Made by a program: the position numbers and the translations under genes
In this document: positions 40,398 through 49,088 of the stretch, piece by piece
How the letters are laid out: every line of letters begins with the position of its first letter
Position numbering within the stretch: position 1 is the stretch's first letter
Notes under the pieces: model-generated
Databases searched by the model: none
The model's input: only the letters and a program-made list of their open reading frames with translations
Told to the model about the DNA's origin: nothing
Source: Candidatus Thalassolituus haligoni
GTDB taxonomy: Bacteria; Pseudomonadota; Gammaproteobacteria; Pseudomonadales; Oceanobacteraceae
Length of the DNA: 64,000 bases
Reading direction: 5' to 3'
Assembly: GCF_041222825.1 (NCBI RefSeq)
Contig: NZ_CP139482.1
Location: forward strand, 217,001 to 281,000

Positions 40398-40629
40398 GGC
40401 TCTCACCTCCGATAAAACAAGCGGCGTAGTCTATCAGCCCGGACAGCGATCACCCAAGTTTCCCTTGCCTTAAAAGCGGGGCTTCTTGATGTCACAATGG
40501 TCAGAATCGCTGGCTCAGGCAGGATAAAAAGCCTGAAAATGGCACACTTTTCATTAATTCTTGCGTTACGGTCGGGATTTTCTTCCTGCCGGAGCGTCTG
40601 GTTAACACACTGTTGCACAGGATAAATAG

Positions 40630-41307
40630 ATGCTGATGATCGCCGGAGTTGTTCTGCTGTTGCTAGCGCTGATCTTGCCTGGCGTCTGGGTACGGCATGT
40701 ACTTGTTCGCCACAGCTCGGCACGGGTGGATTTTCCCGGTACGGGCGGCGATATGGCCCGCCACCTGGTCAACAAGTTACAGCTGGCCAATGTGGTGGTT
40801 GAGGCGACGGAACAGGGGGATCACTATGATCCGCAGCAGCGTGCAGTGCGGTTGACAGCGGACAAGCTGGACGGAAAATCGCTGACGGCGGTCGTGGTGG
40901 CAGCCCATGAAGTGGGTCATGCCTGGCAACATCAGCGTGGTGAACGCATGTTTTACTGGCGCCAGGGGCTGGTCGCACTGGCGATCTGGATGCAGCGCCT
41001 GGCCCCGGTGGCGCTGCTGCTATCGCCCTTGCTGCTGGCGGTACAGCCGGGTTTATCACGCTGGACTCTGCTGGCAGCGGTACTGGCGATGAGTATCAAT
41101 GCGCTGGTGCAATTGGTGACGCTACCGGTGGAGCTGGATGCCAGCTTTAACAAAGCCTTGCCACTGTTACAGCAGGGCCAGTATCTGGATCAACAGGATA
41201 TGGTTGCCGCGCGACAAATACTAAAAGCGGCAGCGTTAACCTACGTTGCCGGATCACTGGCCAGCCTGCTGAACGTCTGGCGTTGGCTGCGTTTTCTGAG
41301 GCGTTAA
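40630..41307 (+). CDS. YugP-like membrane zinc metallopeptidase
   Basis: A 225-aa membrane protein with an N-terminal helix (about 2-20), the zinc-peptidase motif AHEVGHAWQH (about 92-101), and two or three further helices (about 115-175 and a C-terminal one). It matches the neutral zinc metallopeptidase family typified by Bacillus YugP; substrates are unknown. The third metal ligand is probably the Glu in LPVELDASFNKA (about 170), as in the family. It stands alone between ribA, divergent, and the PepSY cluster. Confidence 0.85.
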   Translation: MLMIAGVVLLLLALILPGVWVRHVLVRHSSARVDFPGTGGDMARHLVNKLQLANVVVEATEQGDHYDPQQRAVRLTADKLDGKSLTAVVVAAHEVGHAWQHQRGERMFYWRQGLVALAIWMQRLAPVALLLSPLLLAVQPGLSRWTLLAAVLAMSINALVQLVTLPVELDASFNKALPLLQQGQYLDQQDMVAARQILKAAALTYVAGSLASLLNVWRWLRFLRR

Positions 41308-41412
41308 GTCGGCTCGCTGAAGGGCTCGGTATTGCACTGTACGTCGTGCACCGGCGGTTTGATCTGATCTTTCTACATGAGTAACGGAGCGGTGATGCCG
41401 TGTTTTGACTCT

Positions 41413-41449
41413 TTCCTGTTCTTTCCTGTTTTTCCTAAGACTCTCCTAA
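41413..41449 (+). promoter_or_regulatory. TCCT direct-repeat array upstream of the PepSY operon
   Basis: Four TCCT cores start at 41414, 41424, 41433 and 41444, spaced 10, 9 and 11 bp, roughly one helical turn. The last two form TCCTAA-N5-TCCTAA, the tandem half-site layout bound by OmpR/PhoB-family regulators. Such a regulator is encoded three genes downstream of the first gene of this cluster, so autoregulation is plausible. Confidence 0.5.
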
Positions 41450-41506
41450 TTCTTGTTCGGTAGCTTCTGCTGTGTGAGTCCATCACTTTGAACAGGAGCG
41501 ACAACG

Positions 41507-41950
41507 ATGCAATTCAAAACATTCACAATGCCACTGGTATTGATGGCTGGCATGACGACGGCTGGAGCGGCTTTGGCGGCGGTTCAGTCTTCAGAGCAAA
41601 ACGGGCAACAGGCTGACCACGGCTATTTTGAGCACATAACCCAGGCTGCTGAACGACTCCTCAGCGATGGCTGTGCAGAGCTGCAAGATAATGACGCCCG
41701 AGGTATTGAACAGGCCGGAATCAGTCTTGCTGAAGCGATTTCCCTGGCTGAAAACCAGCTTGGTGGTATGGCTTCTCGTGCTGCTCTGGAATGGGACGAC
41801 GGAATGTCGACATTCGATATCGAGATTGTCCATGGTGACCTGGTGATGGATGTGACTCTGGATGCTCGTGATGGCCAGGTGCTGGCGGCCAGTAGCGATA
41901 CGCCAGATGGCGAATACGACGATGAAGACGAGGGCGAGGGCGATGACTGA
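41507..41950 (+). CDS. Exported PepSY-domain protein
   Basis: A 147-aa periplasmic protein: signal peptide with cleavage near ALA (about residue 24), a linker, and one PepSY domain (about 68-128; GISLAEAISLAENQLGG, STFDIEIVHGDLVMDVTLDARDGQVL). It ends in a very acidic tail (DDEDEGEGDD) that could bind cations. A CAGGAG ribosome-binding site lies upstream. It is the first gene of a tightly coupled cluster with two membrane proteins and a two-component pair; a periplasmic accessory sensor role is possible but unproven. Confidence 0.85.
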   Translation: MQFKTFTMPLVLMAGMTTAGAALAAVQSSEQNGQQADHGYFEHITQAAERLLSDGCAELQDNDARGIEQAGISLAEAISLAENQLGGMASRAALEWDDGMSTFDIEIVHGDLVMDVTLDARDGQVLAASSDTPDGEYDDEDEGEGDD

Positions 41951-42803
41951 TTCCAACCCCCAGCCTGAACCGTCGTTACTGGCCGATCAGGCATTGACAT
42001 TGGCAGGCTATCGGGAACGAGACAGGAGTTACTACCCGACGACAGAATCACTGCTCAATAAAGTGCCAGAGATCACGTTGTACTTCTGGTTCATCAAGGT
42101 GCTGGCGACGACAGTCGGCGAAACCGCCGCGGATTTTCTGGATGTGAATCTGGGTTTGGGGCTAACCGTCACATCAGCGATTATGGCTGCTCTATTAGCG
42201 GTCTGTCTGGTTGGACAATTACGGGCCGATCGTTATGTGCCTTGGCGGTATTGGGTCTCGGTGGTGTTGATCAGTGTGGTGGGAACCCTGGTTACCGACA
42301 ACCTGACCGATAACCTTGGCGTGCCGCTGGGGCTAACCACCGGGGTGTTCAGTGCTGCTCTGTTGGCGGCGTTTGCTATCTGGTTTTGGTGTGAAAAAAC
42401 ACTGTCGATGCACAGCATTGTGACGCGTCGTCGTGAGCTGTTTTACTGGTTGGCCATTTTGCTGACATTTGCCCTGGGAACCGCCGCCGGGGATCTGGTG
42501 GCAGAATCCCTGAAGCAGGGCTTTGGCGTGTCGACGCTGCTGTTTGCGGCGGCGATAGCGCTGGTGGCCGGGGCGTATTATGTTTTCCGGATCAATGCCA
42601 TGTTGGCATTTTGGCTGGCGTACATTCTGACCCGGCCATTGGGGGCCTCGTTTGGTGACTTGCTAGCGCAGCCAGTGGCAGAGGGAGGTATCGGCTTGGG
42701 CACCCTGGTGACCAGTGGGCTGTTCCTGACGGCGATTGGCGGGTTGGTAATATGGCTGACGCTGACGGGCAAAGATCTTGTGGCACCGAGGAAATCTGTA
42801 TGA
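41943..42803 (+). CDS. COG4705-like multi-helix membrane protein, copy 1
   Basis: A 286-aa inner-membrane protein. The ATG at 41943 overlaps the PepSY stop by 8 nt; upstream in-frame starts would lie inside PepSY. After about 45 cytoplasmic residues there are four tandem two-helix repeats, each with an aromatic-W/F entry and a small-residue-GxxxxD core: FIKVLATTVGETAADF, VLISVVGTLVTDN, LLTFALGTAAGDL, YILTRPLGASFGDL. The pattern fits the uncharacterized COG4705 membrane family. A second, related gene follows with a 4-nt overlap. Substrate or signal unknown. Confidence 0.75.
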   Translation: MTDSNPQPEPSLLADQALTLAGYRERDRSYYPTTESLLNKVPEITLYFWFIKVLATTVGETAADFLDVNLGLGLTVTSAIMAALLAVCLVGQLRADRYVPWRYWVSVVLISVVGTLVTDNLTDNLGVPLGLTTGVFSAALLAAFAIWFWCEKTLSMHSIVTRRRELFYWLAILLTFALGTAAGDLVAESLKQGFGVSTLLFAAAIALVAGAYYVFRINAMLAFWLAYILTRPLGASFGDLLAQPVAEGGIGLGTLVTSGLFLTAIGGLVIWLTLTGKDLVAPRKSV

Positions 42804-43579
42804 ATGCGCTGAACCAAAACGTGGTGGATGCCAAAGACGTTGTGATGGCCAAAGTGCCAGAAGTGACATTGGCCTTCTGGGCGATCAAGATTCTGGCGAC
42901 GACGCTGGGTGAAACCGGCGGCGATGCTGTCTCCATGTCGATGAATCTGGGCTATCTCGTCGGCACCGGGATTTTTGCGGCTGTTTTTCTCGTGGCGGTG
43001 ATTGTCCAGATCCGTGCTGAGCGGTTCCATCCGCTGGTGTACTGGATCACGATTATTGCGACGACGACCGTAGGTACGACGCTGGCCGATTTTGCCGATC
43101 GTTCGCTGGGCATCGGTTATGCCGGTGGCACCTTGTTACTGCTGAGCCTGTTGCTGATGTCGTTGTTCAGTTGGCGCTGGACGATGGGATCGGTATCGGT
43201 CAGCAGCGTGGCGACGCCAAAAGCAGAGATGTTTTACTGGGTGACGATCATGTTCTCACAAACCCTGGGGACAGCACTGGGCGACTGGTGTGCCGATACG
43301 GCTGGATTTGGCTATAGCGGAGCGGCACTGCTGTTCAGCACCATGTTAGCGACGATCGTGGTGGCCTATTATCACAGTCGAATTTCACCAACGCTGTTGT
43401 TCTGGGCAGCCTTTATTCTGACCCGGCCGCTGGGCGCCGTGGTGGGCGATTTTCTCGACAAGCCCATCGCATCCGGCGGGCTTGAGTTGAGCCGTTATAC
43501 CGCGACAGCGGTGTTGCTGGGCGGTATTGCCATTTTGTTGATGGTCACCCGCCAGCGGGCGGCGGCGACATCACACTAA
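42800..43579 (+). CDS. COG4705-like multi-helix membrane protein, copy 2
   Basis: A 259-aa paralogue of the preceding gene, with the same four-repeat layout: AIKILATTLGETGGDA, IIATTTVGTTLADF, IMFSQTLGTALGDW, FILTRPLGAVVGDF. The shared opening K-VPE-(V/I)-TL and shared ILTRPLGA-x-x-GDxL motif show that the two arose by duplication. The ATG overlaps the previous stop (ATGA). The pair may form a heteromeric membrane complex, which is inference. The response-regulator gene follows 13 nt later. Confidence 0.75.
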   Translation: MNALNQNVVDAKDVVMAKVPEVTLAFWAIKILATTLGETGGDAVSMSMNLGYLVGTGIFAAVFLVAVIVQIRAERFHPLVYWITIIATTTVGTTLADFADRSLGIGYAGGTLLLLSLLLMSLFSWRWTMGSVSVSSVATPKAEMFYWVTIMFSQTLGTALGDWCADTAGFGYSGAALLFSTMLATIVVAYYHSRISPTLLFWAAFILTRPLGAVVGDFLDKPIASGGLELSRYTATAVLLGGIAILLMVTRQRAAATSH

Positions 43580-43592
43580 TTGAGGTAGTTAC

Positions 43593-44255
43593 GTGCGAAT
43601 CCTGCTGGTTGAAGATGACCCGATGATTGGAGAGGCGGTGGTGACGGCATTAAAAGATGCCGCCTACGCGGTGGACTGGGTGCGAGATGGCGTATCCGCC
43701 ACTCATACACTGGCTTTGGGTACTCACGAAGCGGTGTTGCTGGATTTGGGCCTGCCAGGGCAGGACGGTCTGGAGGTGCTGCGACGGTTGCGGGCAGCGG
43801 GTAATTCGCTGCCGGTGATCATCGTGACTGCCCGAGACGGTGTCGAAGACCGTATTCGCGGCCTGGATCTGGGCGCGGATGACTATCTTGTCAAACCGTT
43901 TGATATTCAGGAGTTGTTGGCCCGCTTGCGGGTGGTGATGCGTCGTCAAGGCGGGCATGCCACGGCGAAACTGGCTAACGGGGTCGTGAGTCTTGATCTG
44001 GGCACGCGCTTGGCGCAGGCAAGCGGCAAGGACGTGCTCTTGAGTGCGCGGGAGTTTGCCTTGTTGCAAGCCTTGCTGCTACGGCCTGGGGTGATTCTCG
44101 GACGGGATGAGCTGGAAGAGCGTATTTATGGCTGGAATGAAGAAGTGGAAAGTAATGCGGTGGATTTTCTGATTCACGGTGTGCGCAAAAAACTCGGCGC
44201 TGCCATTGTTAAAAATGTCCGTGGTGCGGGCTGGATGGTGGATAAACCACTGTGA
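43593..44255 (+). CDS. OmpR-family response regulator (QseB/PmrA-like)
   Basis: A 220-aa two-domain regulator: REC (about 1-115) with Asp8/Asp9, phospho-acceptor Asp51 and Lys in VKPF, and a winged-helix DNA-binding domain (about 125-218; LSAREFALLQALLLRPG, SNAVDFLIHGVRKKLG, VRGAGWMV). The GTG start has GAGGTAG upstream. The kinase gene overlaps its stop (GTGA). It probably controls its own cluster through the direct repeats at 41413-41449. Confidence 0.93.
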   Translation: MRILLVEDDPMIGEAVVTALKDAAYAVDWVRDGVSATHTLALGTHEAVLLDLGLPGQDGLEVLRRLRAAGNSLPVIIVTARDGVEDRIRGLDLGADDYLVKPFDIQELLARLRVVMRRQGGHATAKLANGVVSLDLGTRLAQASGKDVLLSAREFALLQALLLRPGVILGRDELEERIYGWNEEVESNAVDFLIHGVRKKLGAAIVKNVRGAGWMVDKPL

Positions 44256-45553
44256 GTCGTTCACTGCAATATCAGCTAACCCGCAAGCTCAGTGCCGTGA
44301 TCATGTTGTTTGGATTGATGGCTGCCGTGGCGTCGTTTGTTCTGAGTTTCAGTGAAGCGCGGGAGTTTCAGGACGACTTGTTACAGCAGATCGCGGTGTT
44401 GGGGGTCAGGGATACATCGGCTTTAGCGGTCGATATGCCGGTGAGCGACCCGGAATCCCGTATCTGGGTGTTTCATGTACCTGATCACGGGGTTCCTGGC
44501 CAGACGGTTCCTGACTGGTTAAGTGCCGAACTGGGCGCCGGTTTTCATACCCTGCCGATGGCGAGCGGTGATCTGCGGGTGTATGTCTATACGCCGGAAA
44601 ACGGGCCGCGAGTGCTGGTGGCCCAAGCCACAGAAGCGAGAGACGAAGTGGCATGGGCCAGTGCTCTGCGCACCCTGGCACCGTTGCTGTTACTGTTGCC
44701 CTTGTTGTGTTGGTTGATGGTGCGGATTCTACAACGTGAGTTTGCTGCTGTCGGGGCTTTGACCAACACACTGGATGAGCAGGAGGCGGAGCGTCTGGAA
44801 GCACTGGACGAGGCCGGTTTACCTCGTGAAATATTACCCTTTGTTCAGGCGATCAATCGTTTGCTGCTTAGAGTCGGGGATCTGATGCAGCAGCAACGTC
44901 GTTTTATTGCTGATGCGGCCCATGAGTTGCGCAGCCCGCTGACGGCATTGTCGCTACAAATCCAGAATCTGGAGCAGGTATCCTCCCCGGCGGAGTTGCA
45001 GCAGCGCATTCAACCGCTGCACCTTGGGATTGGGCGGGCACGGCAATTAGCCGAGCAGTTGCTGGAGCTGGCCCGAACCCAGTCTGTAGCAGAGCCACCA
45101 GAACCAGTAGAGGTGCACTCCCTGGTACTGCAACTGTTAGCCGAGTTTCACCCTTATGCCGAGGCTGGTCATATTGATCTCGGGCTGGAGGATAACGCCC
45201 GGTGTATTGTCTCTGCCCATCGGGAATCGCTGCGTTTGATCCTCAGTAATGCATTGGATAACGCCTTGAAATACACTCCTGCGGGTGGCTCGGTGACCTT
45301 GCATTTATCTCAAGAGCAGAACATGGCGGTGATCGAAGTGATTGATACTGGCCCTGGTATACCGGCAGTAGAATTCAGTCGGGTGTTTGATCCCTTTTAC
45401 CGGATACCCGGTTCGCCAGGCGTTGGCAGTGGTCTGGGCTTGTCAATTGCGCGCGAAGCCGCAACCCGTAATGGTGGCGTTATGACGTTAGCCCGTGGTG
45501 TGGATGGCGTTGGGCTGGTGTTTGGTTATCGTCAGTTGTGCCGTGCGCTTTAG
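44252..45553 (+). CDS. Two-component sensor kinase (QseC/PmrB-like)
   Basis: A 433-aa membrane kinase: first helix about 14-33, a periplasmic segment of about 105 residues, second helix about 141-160, then HisKA with FIADAAHELRSPLTAL (His224) and a HATPase domain (NALDNALKYTP, DTGPGIP, GSGLGLSIARE). The GTG start overlaps the regulator stop. Its periplasmic segment is small and has no named sensor fold visible, which leaves room for the PepSY protein or the membrane pair to supply the input. Confidence 0.93.
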   Translation: MSRSLQYQLTRKLSAVIMLFGLMAAVASFVLSFSEAREFQDDLLQQIAVLGVRDTSALAVDMPVSDPESRIWVFHVPDHGVPGQTVPDWLSAELGAGFHTLPMASGDLRVYVYTPENGPRVLVAQATEARDEVAWASALRTLAPLLLLLPLLCWLMVRILQREFAAVGALTNTLDEQEAERLEALDEAGLPREILPFVQAINRLLLRVGDLMQQQRRFIADAAHELRSPLTALSLQIQNLEQVSSPAELQQRIQPLHLGIGRARQLAEQLLELARTQSVAEPPEPVEVHSLVLQLLAEFHPYAEAGHIDLGLEDNARCIVSAHRESLRLILSNALDNALKYTPAGGSVTLHLSQEQNMAVIEVIDTGPGIPAVEFSRVFDPFYRIPGSPGVGSGLGLSIAREAATRNGGVMTLARGVDGVGLVFGYRQLCRAL

Positions 45554-45573
45554 CCGCGAGGCGGATACCGATA

Positions 45574-46044
<471 letters not shown>

Positions 46045-46152
46045 AGGCCACTCCGTCAGCACGTATCAGCATAAAAGTCATGGTGCAAAGGCAGCGATCA
46101 TAAGGTGATGCCCGGCAGACTGCCAGTGGTTATCCGGTACGATCGGCCAAGG

Positions 46153-48420
46153 TCACAGCGTATCTTGCGGGTCGATATCCAGATGCCAGCGCACCTGATG
46201 AAAGCCTTTTTGCTGGTGGAGAAAATCGACCAGCGGATCCAGCACGGAATGCAGGCCGGTGCGTTCGCCGCTGAAAAGCTGCAGTTGCTGGCGAAAACGG
46301 CCGGCGCGACGTTCCATAATGGCCGGAAATGGCCCGACCAATACCAGAGGACTGAGTTGGTCTGGCTGGTTGCGGCGCTGGGCCGACTGTTGTTGTAAAA
46401 ACTGGCGAGCCAGTTGCAACAGCTGCTCGGCGAGGTGACGTTGCGGTGATTCGGCCCGCAGCATGGCCATATGGCTGTACGGTGGCAGTTGTTGTTGCTG
46501 GCGTTCTTGCAGCAGCGCCAGCGCCAGCGCGTGGTAGCCGTTATCGATCAGCAGGTTCAACTGCGGATGATCGGCATACAGGGTCTGAATCCAGACTTCA
46601 CCTGGATGTTCGGCGCGGCCAGCACGGCCAGCGACTTGCAATATGAGTTGGGCGGTGTGCTCCATGCCACGGAAATCGGCACTGAACAAACCGGCATCGG
46701 AATCGACAATCACCACCATGGTGACCGCCGGAAAATGGTGACCCTTGGCCAGCATCTGGGTACCAATCAACAGCCGCTTACCGGGTGAATGAATATCTTG
46801 CAGTAATCCGTCGAAGGCCTGCTTGTTCCGCGCGGTATCGCGATCCACACGGGTAGTGGGGACGTGCGGGAACAGCATCGACAGCTCATCCTGCAACCGC
46901 TCAGTGCCTTGTCCCAGAGCGCGGATTTTGTCGCTGTGGCAGTTAGGGCAGAATCCGGGCACTGCCTGCTGAAAGTCACAATGATGGCAATGCAGATGTA
47001 ATGGCGACTGATGCAGGGTCAGGCGCGCATCGCAACGTCGGCACTCGGCCAGCCAGCCACATTCCTGACAGGCCATCAGTGGGGCATAACCTCTCCGATT
47101 GATAAAGACCAGCACCTGACGATTGGCATCCAGATGTTGCTGCATTTTGGCAATCACGGGTTGCGCCAGACCAAAGGTCAGCGGCTGATGCAGGATGCTG
47201 TGCAGCTTCATACCCGGCGGCTTGGCGTTGCCTGCTCGCTGGGTCAGTTTGAGGTGCAGGTAGCGGCCGGTCAGAGCGTTATGCAGCGATTCCAGCGATG
47301 GGGTTGCTGACCCCAGCACGATAGGAATCTTGGCCTGTTTGGCGCGCACCATGGCAAAGTCGCGGGCAGAATAACGCACACTGTCCTGCTGCTTGAATGA
47401 GCCGTCGTGTTCTTCATCCAGAATAATCAGCCCGAGATCGGGCAGCGGCGTAAAGACCGCCGAGCGGGTACCAATCAGAATCCGGGCGCTGCCATCGCGG
47501 CACTGGCACCAGGCCTGCAAGCGTTCACGATCATTCAGGCCGGAGTGCATCAGGGCAACGGGTACATCAACCCGCTCACGGAAGCGTTGCACCGTTTGTG
47601 GCGTCAGACCAATTTCCGGCACCAGTACCAGCACCTGCTGACCCCGTTGCAGTACCTGTTTGAGATGCTGCAGATACACTTCGGTTTTACCTGAGCCGGT
47701 GATGCCTTCCAGCAGACTGGGCTGAAATCGCCCCAGCTGTTGGTTCAGTTGCATCAGGGCCTTGTGTTGCTCATCGTTAAGTGGCAAGTCGTCGCGTCGC
47801 AGTGGCGCGATGGCAGGTATTGGCAGCCGTTGTTGTGTTTCGATCAACCCCAGCTCTGCCAGCCGTCGCAGTTGTGCCAGGGTAAAACCCTGGGCCGTCA
47901 GCTTGGCATGCGTCCACACCGGTTGCTGCTGGAAACATTGCCACAGCGCCTGCTGTTGCTTGCCGCGTAAGGCAACTTTGGGCTTGCTCAGCGGCTCGGG
48001 GTTGGTTTGTGGTTCTGAAGTCTGTGGTTCGGAGTCGATCTGAGGCAGGATAGCCCAACTTTGCTCTTGTGCCTCTTGCAGGGATCCGCCCCGACGCAAC
48101 AGTGCCGGTATCATCAGCTCCAGCACTTCGCCAGGGCTGTGATGATAATAGCGCGCTAACCATCGCCCCAGTGTCAGCTGACTGGCATCCAGCAAAGGTT
48201 CATCATCAAGACGTTCCAGCAAGGGTTTGAGCTTGCCAGCGGGTACATCCGTCGTCTGCGCGGTGCCGACCACGATGGCGGTCAGTAATTGCTGGCCAAA
48301 GTTAACCCGTACCCGCTGTCCGGGCTTCCAGGTGTCTTCCGGCTCACCAGCGGGAGGAAGATAGTCGAAACAGCGCCGTAAGGGCACTGGTACAGCGACC
48401 TGCACGACGTAAAAAGGCAT
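46153..48420 (-). CDS. priA: PriA, primosomal replication-restart helicase
   Basis: Restarts collapsed replication forks: a 3'-5' DNA helicase that loads the primosome. The ATG at 48420 gives 755 aa beginning MPFYVVQVAVPVPLRRCFDYL, matching the family N-terminus. Walker A GITGSGKTEVY and Walker B ILDEEHDGSFKQQD (DEEH box) are present, as is the zinc-binding cysteine array (CQECGWLAECRRCD...CHHCD...CPNCHS). Divergent from rpmE, the arrangement seen in Pseudomonas. Confidence 0.97.
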   Translation of the reverse strand: MPFYVVQVAVPVPLRRCFDYLPPAGEPEDTWKPGQRVRVNFGQQLLTAIVVGTAQTTDVPAGKLKPLLERLDDEPLLDASQLTLGRWLARYYHHSPGEVLELMIPALLRRGGSLQEAQEQSWAILPQIDSEPQTSEPQTNPEPLSKPKVALRGKQQQALWQCFQQQPVWTHAKLTAQGFTLAQLRRLAELGLIETQQRLPIPAIAPLRRDDLPLNDEQHKALMQLNQQLGRFQPSLLEGITGSGKTEVYLQHLKQVLQRGQQVLVLVPEIGLTPQTVQRFRERVDVPVALMHSGLNDRERLQAWCQCRDGSARILIGTRSAVFTPLPDLGLIILDEEHDGSFKQQDSVRYSARDFAMVRAKQAKIPIVLGSATPSLESLHNALTGRYLHLKLTQRAGNAKPPGMKLHSILHQPLTFGLAQPVIAKMQQHLDANRQVLVFINRRGYAPLMACQECGWLAECRRCDARLTLHQSPLHLHCHHCDFQQAVPGFCPNCHSDKIRALGQGTERLQDELSMLFPHVPTTRVDRDTARNKQAFDGLLQDIHSPGKRLLIGTQMLAKGHHFPAVTMVVIVDSDAGLFSADFRGMEHTAQLILQVAGRAGRAEHPGEVWIQTLYADHPQLNLLIDNGYHALALALLQERQQQQLPPYSHMAMLRAESPQRHLAEQLLQLARQFLQQQSAQRRNQPDQLSPLVLVGPFPAIMERRAGRFRQQLQLFSGERTGLHSVLDPLVDFLHQQKGFHQVRWHLDIDPQDTL

Positions 48421-48428
48421 GAAAAAAC

Positions 48429-48456
48429 TTGCTGACAAAAAAGGCTCTGGTATTAT
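48429..48456 (+). promoter_or_regulatory. Sigma-70 promoter of rpmE
   Basis: TTGCTG (48429-48434), a 16-bp spacer and TATTAT (48451-48456) precede a leader of about 145 nt to rpmE. The promoter lies within 40 nt of the divergent priA start. Confidence 0.6.
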
Positions 48457-48463
48457 GCGCGTC

Positions 48464-48607
48464 CTTATTGTCTGTGCAAGGGGCTGATGCGCGGTTTACC
48501 GCAGGCATTACTCCATGGCGACAGCGAGTATTTGAAGTTTTTCTTAACAGTAACGCGGTGCCTGTCCGATGGTCGGAAGGTGGCGGCGTGAAGACCCGAG
48601 GTGCCCC
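48464..48607 (+). promoter_or_regulatory. Long structured rpmE leader, candidate L31 autoregulatory RNA
   Basis: The untranslated leader of a 70-codon gene is unusually long and contains stem candidates: GCGGT-TT-ACCGC and CCGA-TGG-TCGG, followed by a GAGGT Shine-Dalgarno (48598-48602). Gammaproteobacterial rpmE messages are known to carry an L31-binding leader motif. Assignment here rests on position and length, not on a covariance match. Confidence 0.4.
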
Positions 48608-48820
48608 ATGAAACAAGATATTCATCCTGCATACGCTGAACTGACCGCTACCTGTTCTTGCGGCAACATTGTCAAGACCCGCTCCGCCAAGCCTGGCGAA
48701 ATGTATCTGGACGTATGTTCCGCTTGCCACCCTTTCTACACCGGCAAGCAGAAAACAGTGGATACCGGCGGCCGTATTGACCGTTTCAACAAGCGTTTCG
48801 GTGGTTTTGGCAAGAAGTAA
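48608..48820 (+). CDS. rpmE: Ribosomal protein bL31 (zinc-binding form)
   Basis: Protein of the large ribosomal subunit that helps bridge the subunits. The ATG at 48608 gives 70 aa starting [20 protein letters not shown]. The zinc ligands CSCG...[12 protein letters not shown] are intact, so this is the C+ form that is displaced under zinc limitation when a C- paralogue is present; none lies in this window. GAGGT lies 5 nt upstream of the start. A strong terminator follows. Confidence 0.97.
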   Translation: MKQDIHPAYAELTATCSCGNIVKTRSAKPGEMYLDVCSACHPFYTGKQKTVDTGGRIDRFNKRFGGFGKK

Positions 48821-48850
48821 TCCCTGTTTCTGCCAGAATTCCGCAACACC

Positions 48851-48875
48851 AAAACCCGCTTCGGCGGGTTTTTTT
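48851..48875 (+). terminator. Rho-independent terminator of rpmE
   Basis: AAAACCCGC-TTCG-GCGGG followed by seven Ts: a stable tetraloop hairpin 30 nt after the stop codon. Confidence 0.92.
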
Positions 48876-48982
48876 GGGTCTGAGGACAATAACAACAGCA
48901 GCTCTGAGTGGCCAGGAGGCCAATGCCTGAATGGCAGCATAGGTAGGAGGTAGAGTGGCTGGTGGTGCAGAAAAGACGAAAA

Positions 48983-49043
48983 GACCATGCCGACAAGCTC
49001 ACCCGGCTGACTTGGTCGCCCGGTGAAGAAGGTCGGCATGGTC
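48983..49043. repeat. Long stem-loop between rpmE and the permease gene
   Basis: GACCATGCCGAC (48983-48994) and GTCGGCATGGTC (49032-49043) are a perfect 12-bp pair, with an inner TCACC (48999-49003)/GGTGA (49022-49026). It sits 46 nt beyond the end of the converging permease gene and probably terminates it, though it is larger than a typical terminator. Confidence 0.7.
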
Positions 49044-49088
49044 GGTAACCTTATTGCTCGCAGTTGTATTTTTAGCAGCCGTTAATGT

